Assembly: GCF_900111125.1 (NCBI RefSeq)
Contig: NZ_FOGE01000005.1
Coordinates: 177,045-241,044, forward strand
Length of the DNA: 64,000 bases
Source of the DNA: Sphingobium sp. YR768
GTDB taxonomy: Bacteria > Pseudomonadota > Alphaproteobacteria > Sphingomonadales > Sphingomonadaceae
Direction of reading: 5' to 3'
Below are positions 16,686 through 25,844 of this stretch, piece after piece. A program made the translations under genes and the position numbers. The notes below the pieces were generated by a model. It was not told the origin of the DNA and did not search any database. It was given only the letters and a program-made list of their open reading frames with translations. The stretch's first letter is position 1. Each line of letters opens with the position of its first letter.

Positions 16686-17360
16686 ATGTACTTCATTCTT
16701 CGGTCAGGCTTGAGTTTTTGCATATCGGTGGATCGCGTGATTCTGCTGGATCATGCGATCGGTCGCTATTTCGCTTTGCCACCGCATTTCCATAAAAGCT
16801 TTTCGCGTTGGGCAACCGGTGCGCAGCCGGCTGACGACGAGCTCGATTGGCTCGGAAAGCTTGTAAACGAAGGCATTCTCATTGCGACGTCCCAAAGACC
16901 TCATCCAGGCGTGACGAAGTCCGCATCACTCCCCCCTCCGGACATGAAACTCGATGCTCGTCACTGCCATCCGCCGCTGACATCCATTGTCGCGGCAATA
17001 TTGTCACGCCTATTGTGGCTGTGGAGAGCGAAGCACTGGCCCTTTGCCCGCATGATCGGGCGACTTGGGGAATTGGCCGATCATGCCGATCGCGGCCCTT
17101 CACGGCGCGACAATGGGAAGCTGGCGCACATCACCCGCTCCTTCGAATATGCCGATCTGATAGTTGGTAGCCATGACCGTTGTCTGTCGCGGTCGCTGGC
17201 TCTCGCGGCCGCCTGCCGCAAGCGCGGACTGCCGACAACTTTGGTGATCGGCGTTCAGGCGGATCCGTTCGCCGCCCACTGCTGGGTCCAGGACGGAAGC
17301 ACGGTGCTCAACGAAAAGTCGGACCGCGCAAAAATGTTCTTGCCCATAATGGTCGCGTGA
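16686..17360 (+). CDS. lasso peptide leader peptidase, B protein (recognition domain plus cysteine protease)
   Basis: 224 residues from ATG at 16686, preceded by GGAAAGG; an upstream ATG at 16644 lies in the stem-loop and is less likely. It should bind the leader and cut after Lys22 of the precursor. Residues 1-80 fit the recognition (PqqD-like) domain: 'VILLDHAIGRYFALPPHF' and 'LGKLVNEGILIA'. The C-terminal part is the transglutaminase-like protease domain: Cys near residue 166 ('SHDRCLSRSLALAAACRKRG'), His near 198 ('AAHCWVQDG') and an Asp close after it. The two domains are fused, as in proteobacterial clusters. It overlaps the C gene by one base (TGATG). Confidence 0.92.
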   Translation: MYFILRSGLSFCISVDRVILLDHAIGRYFALPPHFHKSFSRWATGAQPADDELDWLGKLVNEGILIATSQRPHPGVTKSASLPPPDMKLDARHCHPPLTSIVAAILSRLLWLWRAKHWPFARMIGRLGELADHADRGPSRRDNGKLAHITRSFEYADLIVGSHDRCLSRSLALAAACRKRGLPTTLVIGVQADPFAAHCWVQDGSTVLNEKSDRAKMFLPIMVA

Positions 17361-19111
17361 TGGGGCACCGTTATCTTCTTCTTATCCTTCCCGAGCGGGA
17401 AGAGAATGAAGAACTTGTCCAGCATTTCGCGACAAAAACGCCGCTGCCTCTTTCCTGGCGGCACGGCCGGATACAGCTCTTTTCGGACCATCTGTCGGAT
17501 GTTCTGCCCTTACCCCAGGGGAACGGTGTCATCATAGGCAAACTGTTTCGCCGCCACGGATATCCCGAGCAGGTTTGTCAGCTGAAATCCGACGATGCCG
17601 CTCGATTTGTCCCTCATCCGTCACAAGGTCTGATCGATCACTATTGGGGAAGCTATGTGGCCGCTTTTTCAGATCCGGATCGTGTTACGATATTGCGCGA
17701 ACCATCTGGAGGAATGCCTTGCTACTATCTGTCATCCAGGGGCGTCGTGGCGTTCACCTCGGACATCTCCCTTCTCATCGATGCCGGGCTGCTGACGGCT
17801 TCGGTCAATTGGAATGCAGTGGGGAGGACACTCTATTGGCACCAGCTCCCGCCTGAAGAGACCGCCATTGCCGGTGTATCGCAGCTTCTGGGGGGATGCT
17901 CGCTGATCCTTGAAGGGAGCGGAATACGCAGGGCCGAAAACTGGAGCCCCTGGGATTACATCGCTTCCGATCGGGATAATGACCCGGAGCGACGTAGCGA
18001 AGGCCTGAAGAACGTTATTCAGACCAGTATAAGCGCGTGGGCCTCTTGTTTTCCGCGCGCGCTCGTTGGCCTTTCGGGAGGTCTGGATTCATCCATCGTG
18101 GCGATATGCCTTGCAAATAGCAGCGCCAAGGTGACGTGTCTGACCTTGGCTACAGACGATCCGGTTGGTGACGAAAGATCTTATGCCGGGCAAGTCAGTC
18201 GCGCCATTGATGCCGAATTGATCGAAGGCTTCTATGCGGACGATGATATCGACCTTGATCAATCGGTTGCTGCCGGATTTCCCATTCCATCCGGGAAAAC
18301 GCACGAGCATACATATAATAAAAAAGTGCGAGCTGCGGCCGAGACGTCGGAAGCTGACGCATTCTTCGTGGGTGCTGGCGGAGACAATGTTTTCTATCTA
18401 ACGCATTCGGTCCGGCCATTGCTTGATCGATTACGGGTTGAGGGCTGGTCGTCGGATTTGATCAGGACCGCACGCGATATTTGCCGCATTACCGGCGCGA
18501 ACATCTGGGAAGTGATATGGGAAGCGGCGCGCATTTCCGTAAGGAAGGTGCCAGGCCTGCCGTGGAAAGGTGCCGGAGACTATCTCAGCCGGGAATTTGT
18601 CGAGAGCGAGCGCTGCCGCTCGCCAGAACATCCCTGGCTACGTCCCGACGATACAGTTCCTTTGGGGAAAAAGGGGCACGTGGCAATGATCTTGCGCGCC
18701 CTTCACCATATCGAGCATCGCGATAAGGCCTTGGCGGCGCCCATGATCAGCCCTCTATTATCCCAGCCGGTGATCGAATTCTGTCTGGCTATTCCCTCCT
18801 GGTGGGCGTGCGAAGGAGGCACCGACCGGGCCGTCGCTCGACGTGCATTTGCTGACGCCTTGCCTGCCCCCGTCCTCAGTCGATCCGGGAAGGGCAGCCC
18901 GGATGGATTTGTCGCCAGATTTATCGCTCGTCATCGTGTGGCAATTGCCGAACGCCTTCTCGAGGGCAACCTCGCCCGTCACGGCTTACTTGATCGGGCG
19001 GCGGTTGAATCCGTGCTGGCGCCAAATGCTAGGTTTGAGTTGCTTGATTGCCCCCGCGTGATGGCTCTGCTGGATACCGAAGCATGGACCAAATCCTGGT
19101 CTGCGCGATAA
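17360..19111 (+). CDS. lasso peptide cyclase, C protein (asparagine-synthetase-like)
   Basis: 583 residues from ATG at 17360, overlapping the B stop. It is expected to adenylate the Asp8 side chain of the core with ATP and join it to the freed Gly1 amine. The N-terminal part resembles a degenerate glutamine amidotransferase domain ('VTILREPSGGMPCYYLSSRG') and the C-terminal part is an asparagine-synthetase domain with the PP-loop 'VGLSGGLDSSIVAICL' near residue 237. Further family elements are 'FFVGAGGDNVFYL', 'APMISPLLSQPVIEFCLAIP' and 'LSRSGKGSPDGF'. Length is normal for the family and no key motif is broken. Confidence 0.93.
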   Translation: MGHRYLLLILPEREENEELVQHFATKTPLPLSWRHGRIQLFSDHLSDVLPLPQGNGVIIGKLFRRHGYPEQVCQLKSDDAARFVPHPSQGLIDHYWGSYVAAFSDPDRVTILREPSGGMPCYYLSSRGVVAFTSDISLLIDAGLLTASVNWNAVGRTLYWHQLPPEETAIAGVSQLLGGCSLILEGSGIRRAENWSPWDYIASDRDNDPERRSEGLKNVIQTSISAWASCFPRALVGLSGGLDSSIVAICLANSSAKVTCLTLATDDPVGDERSYAGQVSRAIDAELIEGFYADDDIDLDQSVAAGFPIPSGKTHEHTYNKKVRAAAETSEADAFFVGAGGDNVFYLTHSVRPLLDRLRVEGWSSDLIRTARDICRITGANIWEVIWEAARISVRKVPGLPWKGAGDYLSREFVESERCRSPEHPWLRPDDTVPLGKKGHVAMILRALHHIEHRDKALAAPMISPLLSQPVIEFCLAIPSWWACEGGTDRAVARRAFADALPAPVLSRSGKGSPDGFVARFIARHRVAIAERLLEGNLARHGLLDRAAVESVLAPNARFELLDCPRVMALLDTEAWTKSWSAR

Positions 19112-19168
19112 CAATAGGAATAGTATGGTCGCCAATATCGCGGTGATGTTTGTCTCGATCTGGAAATT
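19112..19168. terminator. convergent gap between lasso ABC and isopeptidase operons
   Basis: 57 bases between two convergent genes. At its right end GAAATT-TC-AATTTC (19163-19176, reaching into the isopeptidase stop) is followed on the plus strand by an AT-rich run with six T. It may be a weak terminator for the plus-strand operon; the A/T-only stem makes this tentative. Confidence 0.3.
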
Positions 19169-21277
19169 TCAATTTCGAATATATTTTTTGTTCATCTCTT
19201 CCCAGCGAAGTGCTTCTCTGTAGCCTTGGGCATCCGCGGGCCGTTGGCCCTTCAACCAGAAATCGAACCACGCAAGGTTGCGGTGATATACTGCGAGGCG
19301 GTGCGCCGGTTGCCATTTGATATGATCCTCATCGGGAAAGATGTAGAGGTCGCTTGGGACGCCTGCTTGCGCCAATGCTGTGTGGCTCGCGACCATGGCC
19401 AGATATTCGTTGTCCGCGGCTTGAAACAGTATCGGAAAGCGTACGCGTCGGGGTTGTTCCATTAAGGATATTTGAGACCAGAAGCCTGGATCTTGGTCCG
19501 CCAGGCGAGGCCATCCGCCATCGTGATAGCTTTGTGCGACCATTGGCCCCAAAAACGCATCCTGCACAGGTTCCCAGCCGCATCCCGACACCGAACCGGC
19601 AGAGAAGAGCGTGCTGTGAATGGCCGCGAATTGCACCGTTGTGCAACCATCGCTCAAGCCAGTGATCCCAATGCGTTTCGGATCAACGAACCCACGGTCG
19701 ATCAAAGATCGCGTGGCGGCCTCGATCGCCGAGACTATATTTCGGCGTCCTGCAAAGTCACGATTGAATGCCGCCGTCAGGGCCCGGGCGGACATCTGTC
19801 TGCCGACGATATCCTCATAAGTCAGATTGTCGACGACCAGCACGAAATATCCTCGATTGGCAAATGCCTGGATCGGAACTTCGTCGCCGATCCCGCCGCG
19901 CAGGAATCCCCTGGTTCGATACTGAACGATGATAAGCGGATATCGTTGTCCCGCCTTAAAGCCGACCGGATAAACCAGATCACCATAAAAGGGGACGCCA
20001 AAACTGTTACGCCAATTCAGACGCTCGGCTGCGCCCAGGATCAGCGACGCAAACTCCGGATTTGGATCGAAAATCTTCTGCTCTTTGGTGCCATCCAGCC
20101 CCAACATCACAAAATGTCTCGGCGCGAGTGATTGCTCGCGCAGACAGAGAAGGTCGTTGCCCGATGACTGGCATTCAACCAGATCATCGCGCGTCAGATA
20201 TCGGCGCCGCACCGTGCGACTGCCGGGACGCCATTCGTAAATTGCCGTCAGGCTGTTCGCCCAGCCTTCCTTGCGCGTGAAGCGAAGCTGTTTGCCGTCA
20301 CCCGACCACCAAAAAGAAACCGATCTGTCCGTTTGGCACAGATCCGCCGGGCAGGTCCGGCGATGGCCTGTGCCCATTTCAACGACCACTCGGTAATCTG
20401 GTGGATATACCGACCTGTTGGCTGGTTCCGCATAGGCACTCCAACCCGAAGGCCCCACCAAATAACCGATCTTGTCGTTGGCGGGAGAGGCGGACGGCTT
20501 AAAGCTGGTGATCTCCCCAGGAGAAGCAGGGCGCTCGATACCACTGTCTATCTCCATCGTGACATAATGGCGCTCCGGATTTGGTGTTTGTGGCCGAGCG
20601 CCGCGGACGGGGAATGCCCGTTCGTCGTAGCGCCATCCCGACAATCCCTCCTGATCGATAGTGGCGTTTTGGGTGATCAGATCGGGACGTGCCGCATAGA
20701 TTATGGCGCGTCCGTCAGGCGATATCCGGAAATCATCGACATCCACTGGAGCGCGGGTTACCTGCCTCGCATCGCCACCGATGACGTTTGCTCGCCAGAC
20801 CTGTGTTCTGCCTCCTGCGCGCTTGAGATAGGCAATCCACCGTCCGTCAGGCGCCCAGCGCGGCGTCACTGGTGCGGGGGAGCCAATAGGGAATGCCGCC
20901 CAGCCATATCTCGCCGGTTCGTCCCGGATCAGTTCGGTGCCGATATCCAGCAGCCTCGGCCGAGCCGCTGGCGCGAGAGGGAGGAGCACCAAGCCTGTGC
21001 AATAGCGGTTCTCTCCCGGATCGGCGCGATGCAGTAGAAAAGCAACCGCGCGACGGTCGGGAGAGAATGTGAACAATGGGCGTGTGCGATCAGGACGGGG
21101 CGCAGGCCCAATATCCCTCAGCCTGGCTAACGCCTCAGGGGTTGCCGGGCCCGGAACACCGCTGATCCCATCCGTCTGTAGAAGCGTTTCGCAACCCTCG
21201 GCCGCCAGAGCGGGTTGGCCAAGGCCCCCTAAAGCCGACGCCGTCAGCAGATGCGCAACAGTGAGGTAATGGCGCAT
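19169..21277 (-). CDS. lasso peptide isopeptidase (AtxE-like, prolyl-oligopeptidase fold)
   Basis: 702 residues with a signal peptide (MRHYLTVAHLLTASALGGLG...ALAAE), so it acts in the periplasm. Family members cut the isopeptide bond of the cognate lasso peptide and make it linear. An N-terminal beta-propeller shows repeated 'RWAPDGRWIAYL' and 'FRISPDGRAIIYAAR' blades; the C-terminal alpha/beta-hydrolase carries the nucleophile in 'GITGLSDGCTTVQFAA' (near residue 540), Asp in 'LFQAADNEYLAM' and His in 'FPDEDHIKWQP'. Its start is next to the receptor stop, in one operon with receptor, FecR and sigma genes. It is convergent to the lasso ABC genes. Confidence 0.9.
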   Translation of the reverse strand: MRHYLTVAHLLTASALGGLGQPALAAEGCETLLQTDGISGVPGPATPEALARLRDIGPAPRPDRTRPLFTFSPDRRAVAFLLHRADPGENRYCTGLVLLPLAPAARPRLLDIGTELIRDEPARYGWAAFPIGSPAPVTPRWAPDGRWIAYLKRAGGRTQVWRANVIGGDARQVTRAPVDVDDFRISPDGRAIIYAARPDLITQNATIDQEGLSGWRYDERAFPVRGARPQTPNPERHYVTMEIDSGIERPASPGEITSFKPSASPANDKIGYLVGPSGWSAYAEPANRSVYPPDYRVVVEMGTGHRRTCPADLCQTDRSVSFWWSGDGKQLRFTRKEGWANSLTAIYEWRPGSRTVRRRYLTRDDLVECQSSGNDLLCLREQSLAPRHFVMLGLDGTKEQKIFDPNPEFASLILGAAERLNWRNSFGVPFYGDLVYPVGFKAGQRYPLIIVQYRTRGFLRGGIGDEVPIQAFANRGYFVLVVDNLTYEDIVGRQMSARALTAAFNRDFAGRRNIVSAIEAATRSLIDRGFVDPKRIGITGLSDGCTTVQFAAIHSTLFSAGSVSGCGWEPVQDAFLGPMVAQSYHDGGWPRLADQDPGFWSQISLMEQPRRVRFPILFQAADNEYLAMVASHTALAQAGVPSDLYIFPDEDHIKWQPAHRLAVYHRNLAWFDFWLKGQRPADAQGYREALRWEEMNKKYIRN

Positions 21278-21278
21278 A

Positions 21279-23867
21279 TCACCATTTCTTCGTCAAAGTG
21301 AAATTGACGAACCGGCCGTAAAGCGAGTGGTTTGTCGAATCCGCCTGCACTTCAGCGGCGTAAGTGGCCCGAATGCTTGGCGGCTTGGCATTGAAGAGGT
21401 TCTGGATTCCGACCTGCCATTCGACGTCGGCGAACAGGCCGCGCTGGGCGCCGCTGCGGATCGTGGCGACCGTATCCAGTGTCGTGAAGGAACTGACCTT
21501 CACGGTCGGAGAAAGGCGATTGTCTCTGGTTTTCCCGACATATGTGCCGATGGCGGACAGAGTGACATTGTCCCGCTGCCAACTTGCACCAAGTCGGCCA
21601 CGCCAGTGCGGCAGGGTGAAGATGATCCCCGCCTGCTCCACCAATGGCAGGCCGGGTGCGATCTCCCGGATACTGTCGAGATAACTCGCCGATCCCTTCA
21701 GCGACAATTGCCCATAGGGGCCGAGATCCCGGCGGTAGCTTGCCGAAAAGTCGACACCCTCCAGCCTTTGCACGGAGATATTCTGGAGGTAATTCCGAAA
21801 TATCGCTGAAACCGCAGCGGGGTCGAAAGTGCCGGTCGTCAGGTTCGTAAACACGCCCGTTATCCCGTCGATCGCGGACAGGACGTCTAAAGCGCCGGGA
21901 TTGGCCTGTATGAAGTCGCTGTAGACCGGCTGGAATGCCCTCCCCGATGAAGCGACCGGAGATGCTATGCGGTTCCGGTAGCGAATATTGAAGTACCCGA
22001 TTTCGGCCTTGAACCCGTCCAGAAAGGTCGGAGTGATTGCCACTGAGGCAGTCCAGGTCGTCGCGCGCTCCGGCGCGAGATCCGGATTCCCTCCGAACAG
22101 ATACAGAACCGGGAGATTTGCCGGGGGTGTCGGATTATATCGTGTGTTTGGGACGAGCTGCGCGTTGGTCAGCTGACCGGTCTGATACAGATTGGGAGCC
22201 TTGAACGTCTTGCCCCAACTTCCCTTGAATTCGATGCCCTCGTACGGCGAATAGACGAGGCCCAGCTTGGGTGTGGTCACGCGGTCGACACCATGATGGT
22301 CCTCGCACCGCAGAGCGCCGATCACATCCAGCTTGCTGATGAATCTGATGCCATTGGTTGGCGCCACCAACGGCAGGAATAATTCACCATAGCCAAAAGC
22401 CACGTCCCGGGTTTCGCTGAGGGCTTCGGTCGCTGCCTCAATGCCGCCGACAACGGCACGTGAATCGATTGTGAGTGTGTTGGATCGATAGCCCGCTCCA
22501 ACCGCCAGCCTCGCTTCGCCGCCAGGCAATGAGAATAGCGGTCCTTCAGCGCCAAGTTCGATCGCCTTCAATTCGTTGCTGTAGTTGGGTAGCGCGCGGT
22601 AGGTTTCCGTGCCGGCAGAAAATACGCTGGTGACTATTTCCGTATCGCTTTTGCTGTAGGTTCCCGACAGGCGGGCATTCCAATCCGCCGCCAGTTCGAC
22701 TTTCAGCGCCGGGGATAATGACCAGCTATCAGCGGTCGATTCCACGACGCTGCCCTGCGCGTAGCAGCTCGACGCAACGACCGCGATCAGGCATCGTGAC
22801 GTGGAGCGGTGCATGTAATGACCATCGAGTTCGAAGCCAATCGCATCACTGATCGCCTGATGCCCCGCCATCACCAGACTGATCTGGTCTTGCGCGGGTA
22901 TCAGCGTTGCGTCGGGAGCGACGTTGCCGGTGTAGGATCGCTGACGCGCGGTGATCTGGCTAGAATCCTGATAATCTGCCGCTACCATGAAGCCACCGGT
23001 GCGCCACGATGAACCTGCAACGATGTTATACTGCTGCGTGACGGACCCGCCATCGGTCGCCGCTCCCAGCCTAGCAGACGTGACGACACCGTCGATGTCC
23101 CGTCGCAAGGTTATGTTGGCGACACCGGCGACGGCATCCGAGCCGTATAACGCCGATGCGCCATCGGCTACGACGTCTATCCGCTCGATCGCGGCCAGCG
23201 GGATCGATGAAATGTCGATTCCCTGGCTGATGGCATCGAAGGCGACGCGATGGCCGTTTATCAAAGTCAGCGAGGCATCCGGTCCGAGGCCGCGCAAGTT
23301 CAGTGCCGATGAACCGGATACATTTGTGAACCCTCCTTGGCCGGCTGCGGATAGGGTCGGATTTTGACCGCCGGCGAAATTCTGCGGCAAATCGCGGATG
23401 ATTTGGCCAAGATCGGTCTGGCCGGCTGCCAGGGCCTCCTGGCGACTGATAGTCGTAACCGGTGAAGTTGATGGACCGCCACGAATGCGCGTGCCGGTCA
23501 CTATAATGCCGATTTCGCGACCCTCGGTTTTCTCACTTGTGGTTTCAGAAAATCGCTCCCGGATAAGAATAGCGCCATCTCGATCGACAGCTTCAAGGCC
23601 CGTCCCTTTGATCAGGGCTTCGACCGCCTCGATCGCCGTGTAGGTGCCGCGCAAAGGAGGGGCCTGCCGTCCTTTGACCGAGCGAGGCTGGAAGATGATC
23701 TCATAATTGGTCGAGCGGCCCACCAAAGCCAAGGCATCCGCCAGATCCTGCCGATCGAGATGGAATTCCTCTCCCTGGTTCAACGCTGCAATGGTCGGTA
23801 TCGGGGCGGTCGCTGCCACGATCGCCATCGCTGAACTGAATGCCCACATTGCGATCTTCATCATCAT
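21279..23867 (-). CDS. TonB-dependent receptor with N-terminal signalling domain
   Basis: 862 residues. After a signal peptide ('WAFSSAMAIVAATAPIPTIA') there is an STN-type signalling domain at about 30-105 ('FHLDRQDLADALALVGRSTN', 'GTYTAIEAVEALIKGTGLEA'), then a plug ('GIIVTGTRIRGG', 'FTNVSGSSALNLRGLGPDAS', 'IERIDVVADGASALYGSDAV') and a 22-strand-type barrel ending 'GRFVNFTLTKKW' with terminal aromatic residue. The STN domain shows it is a transducer that signals to FecR as well as an importer. In this setting the likely ligand is the lasso peptide made next door, which would be cut by the isopeptidase after import. That ligand is inference. Confidence 0.92.
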   Translation of the reverse strand: MMMKIAMWAFSSAMAIVAATAPIPTIAALNQGEEFHLDRQDLADALALVGRSTNYEIIFQPRSVKGRQAPPLRGTYTAIEAVEALIKGTGLEAVDRDGAILIRERFSETTSEKTEGREIGIIVTGTRIRGGPSTSPVTTISRQEALAAGQTDLGQIIRDLPQNFAGGQNPTLSAAGQGGFTNVSGSSALNLRGLGPDASLTLINGHRVAFDAISQGIDISSIPLAAIERIDVVADGASALYGSDAVAGVANITLRRDIDGVVTSARLGAATDGGSVTQQYNIVAGSSWRTGGFMVAADYQDSSQITARQRSYTGNVAPDATLIPAQDQISLVMAGHQAISDAIGFELDGHYMHRSTSRCLIAVVASSCYAQGSVVESTADSWSLSPALKVELAADWNARLSGTYSKSDTEIVTSVFSAGTETYRALPNYSNELKAIELGAEGPLFSLPGGEARLAVGAGYRSNTLTIDSRAVVGGIEAATEALSETRDVAFGYGELFLPLVAPTNGIRFISKLDVIGALRCEDHHGVDRVTTPKLGLVYSPYEGIEFKGSWGKTFKAPNLYQTGQLTNAQLVPNTRYNPTPPANLPVLYLFGGNPDLAPERATTWTASVAITPTFLDGFKAEIGYFNIRYRNRIASPVASSGRAFQPVYSDFIQANPGALDVLSAIDGITGVFTNLTTGTFDPAAVSAIFRNYLQNISVQRLEGVDFSASYRRDLGPYGQLSLKGSASYLDSIREIAPGLPLVEQAGIIFTLPHWRGRLGASWQRDNVTLSAIGTYVGKTRDNRLSPTVKVSSFTTLDTVATIRSGAQRGLFADVEWQVGIQNLFNAKPPSIRATYAAEVQADSTNHSLYGRFVNFTLTKKW

Positions 23868-23931
23868 TTGCCCCCATCATGCCGGCCTGTTTTCCGGTTC
23901 CGTGGGAGCTACGACGACGAAGACGAGTTGA

Positions 23932-25038
23932 TTATGATGGCGGGCGGCAATTTCCCTGGGAATTGGCAGGACAATCGCGGGCAAGGGAAATCGAGGCTGG
24001 GCCGGTGATCACCGCCAGCGCAAGCAGATTGGCCAGATTACGGGCGAGGCGGGGCGTGTCGGTGATGCGGAACGTACCGGACACCCGAATCGCGCTCACC
24101 TCCGGCGTCGCGGCGATAATGGGAATCGTCGCATAGCGATTGGCCTCTTCAAACAAATCTCCGAGCCTGATGTTGGTATAGTCCCGCAGGCCGTCGGGCC
24201 AGCGTGCATCGTCTGTTGCAGCTTTTTCGATTTGCGGGGCGCGCATGGGTTTGGCCGGCAGTGCCACTTGCTGCCCCGGTGAAAGTCTGATCGCTGTTTG
24301 GCTTTTGCCGAGGGCCTCGTCCTCGACGTCAACGGCGCCGCGCATGAGGCTCACCCGAACGAATTTCTCGGGACTGATCGCGACATCGAAAATCGTGCCG
24401 CGCGCGACAACCGTCCTTTGACCGGCGTGTACGGTGAACGGCCTGTTTTCATGCGCAACCGTGAAACGCCCGCGTCCACGTAGGAGCTGCAGATCGCGGC
24501 GGGATGCGTCATACCGCACGAGTACAAGACTATCGGTATCCAGGGCAACCACCGAGCCATCGTCGAGCTGGAAAGTGCGGATTTCACCCGAAGATGTCGC
24601 AAGCCGCAATGGTGCGGGCATGGATGCCCGCGATGCGTCGGAAGGGGCCTGCGCTATCCCGGCAACATCGGCCACGGGTGAACCCAATGCCCAATGCGCG
24701 CCGAAGGCCATCACGACAACTACGCCTGCAACCAGCAGCGCCTTTCGTTTCCGGCCCCATCGCGTCGCGGGCTGATCGACGGATACCGAGGGCGCGGGAA
24801 CGGCTTCTGCCACGTCATCCCCGCCGCCTGCCTCGTCCTCCTTCAGATATTTGCCGACGCTATATGTCTCGGCGATCCGGCTATAGGCGGCGCGATGCAA
24901 CGCGCCGCGGGCCAGCCAGGCTTCGAATTCCTTGCGCCTGACGTCCGCTTCCTCGGGATTGCGCATGATGGCGAACCAGTCGGCGGCTTCTTCTCTTAGC
25001 TGGCCATGACGACGTGGCGGCTGGGTATCGTCCATCAT
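23932..25038 (-). CDS. FecR-like anti-sigma/sigma-regulator protein
   Basis: 368 residues. The cytoplasmic N-terminus has the sigma-binding region typical of the family ('EAADWFAIMRNPEEADVRRK', 'WLARGALHRAAYSRI'). One membrane segment is near residues 93-113 ('ALLVAGVVVVMAFGAHWALG'). The periplasmic FecR domain follows ('IRTFQLDDGSVVALDTDSL', 'GRGRFTVAHENRPFTVHAG', 'VVARGTIFDVAISPEKFVRV') and a C-terminal STN-like segment ('IRVSGTFRITDTPRLARNLA'). It should pass the signal from the receptor's STN domain to the ECF sigma factor. It overlaps the sigma gene by ATGA (25035-25038). Confidence 0.92.
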   Translation of the reverse strand: MMDDTQPPRRHGQLREEAADWFAIMRNPEEADVRRKEFEAWLARGALHRAAYSRIAETYSVGKYLKEDEAGGGDDVAEAVPAPSVSVDQPATRWGRKRKALLVAGVVVVMAFGAHWALGSPVADVAGIAQAPSDASRASMPAPLRLATSSGEIRTFQLDDGSVVALDTDSLVLVRYDASRRDLQLLRGRGRFTVAHENRPFTVHAGQRTVVARGTIFDVAISPEKFVRVSLMRGAVDVEDEALGKSQTAIRLSPGQQVALPAKPMRAPQIEKAATDDARWPDGLRDYTNIRLGDLFEEANRYATIPIIAATPEVSAIRVSGTFRITDTPRLARNLANLLALAVITGPASISLARDCPANSQGNCRPPS

Positions 25039-25604
25039 TCCTGTTCCAAAGCTGCATCGATATGGGCAAGCGCGCGGGCGACATGATATTGCACGGTCGG
25101 GATGGAAATGCCTAGCCTGCCGGCAATCTCCTTGTAGGTCAGTTCGTCGACCCGGTGCAGCAGAAACACGTCTCGCGTCCTGTCGGGCAGCTCGCCGAGC
25201 GCACGCCGATAAGCACGCATCACGTCCTCGACTTCAATGCGGGTCGCCTGATCCGGCGCGACCGCAGGTTCATGCTGTTCGCCGATCGGCACATGGAAAG
25301 CGGCAAGGCGCGTCTCCAGCCGCTTGTACCGATCCAGCAGCAGGTTGCGCGCGATCCGCTGCAAATAGGCCGCCGGTCTTGGCAAGCTGGTCTTCGCCAT
25401 GCATCCAAGAAGCCGGACAAAGGATTCCTGTACCAGGTCGCCGGCGTCATCGCTCGAAGAACGCAAACGGGCCTGGAAATAGCGGCGGAGCCGCGGCGCC
25501 TCGACTTCATAGATTTGCCGAACATCGACAAATTCCAAGCCGGTTCTTTCCTGTGTTTCATTCTCCGTCAGTTCACGCGGACGGTCGATTTCTTTTGGCG
25601 GCAT
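25035..25604 (-). CDS. ECF sigma factor, FecI-type
   Basis: 189 residues from ATG at 25604 (MPPKEIDRPREL); upstream in-frame starts add a basic stretch without sigma features. Region 2 is visible ('LRRYFQARLRSSSDDAGDLV' then 'QESFVRLLG', 'AYLQRIARNLLLDRYKR') and region 4 ('LGELPDRTRDVFLLHRVDEL' then 'TYKEIAGRLGISIPTVQYHV'). It directs RNA polymerase to target promoters when FecR signals. Targets probably include this operon and perhaps the lasso genes. It is the first gene of a four-gene minus-strand operon. Confidence 0.92.
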   Translation of the reverse strand: MPPKEIDRPRELTENETQERTGLEFVDVRQIYEVEAPRLRRYFQARLRSSSDDAGDLVQESFVRLLGCMAKTSLPRPAAYLQRIARNLLLDRYKRLETRLAAFHVPIGEQHEPAVAPDQATRIEVEDVMRAYRRALGELPDRTRDVFLLHRVDELTYKEIAGRLGISIPTVQYHVARALAHIDAALEQE

Positions 25605-25844
25605 GAAAACACGGTTCCTCACGATACGGCAGTGCCGGCCCACGCGCATGGCGAGGGAGAAGCTGTGTGAGGTGAACCTTACGCTCCCAGATCGGGGAGG
25701 TTGGCCGCTCGACCCGTATGTCGAGCGTCGAAATACCTGACAGGATAATCCTGCGAGCGGCTGCCAGTGTTCCAGCCCGCAAAGTCGATGCTATCGGGGG
25801 AAGAGGACGGGATCAAGCCGTTGCGGGCGAAAGAGGTCGATGAG
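25605..25844 (-). promoter_or_regulatory. upstream region of the sigma-FecR-receptor-isopeptidase operon
   Basis: 240 bases without a gene, expected to hold the operon promoter. A perfect 8-base inverted repeat CGCTCGAC-(6)-GTCGAGCG spans 25706-25727 and could be an operator or a transcript hairpin. No U-run follows on either strand. Confidence 0.4.

Noticed and set aside
17180..17359. upstream extension of the lasso cyclase frame
   Set aside because: Lies inside the B gene in another frame; the TGATG overlap at 17360 gives the right family N-terminus.
25706..25727. inverted repeat as an intrinsic terminator of the MNT-HEPN gene
   Set aside because: No T-run on the minus strand after the stem and it lies 118 or more bases after the stop; kept only as an operator-like element.
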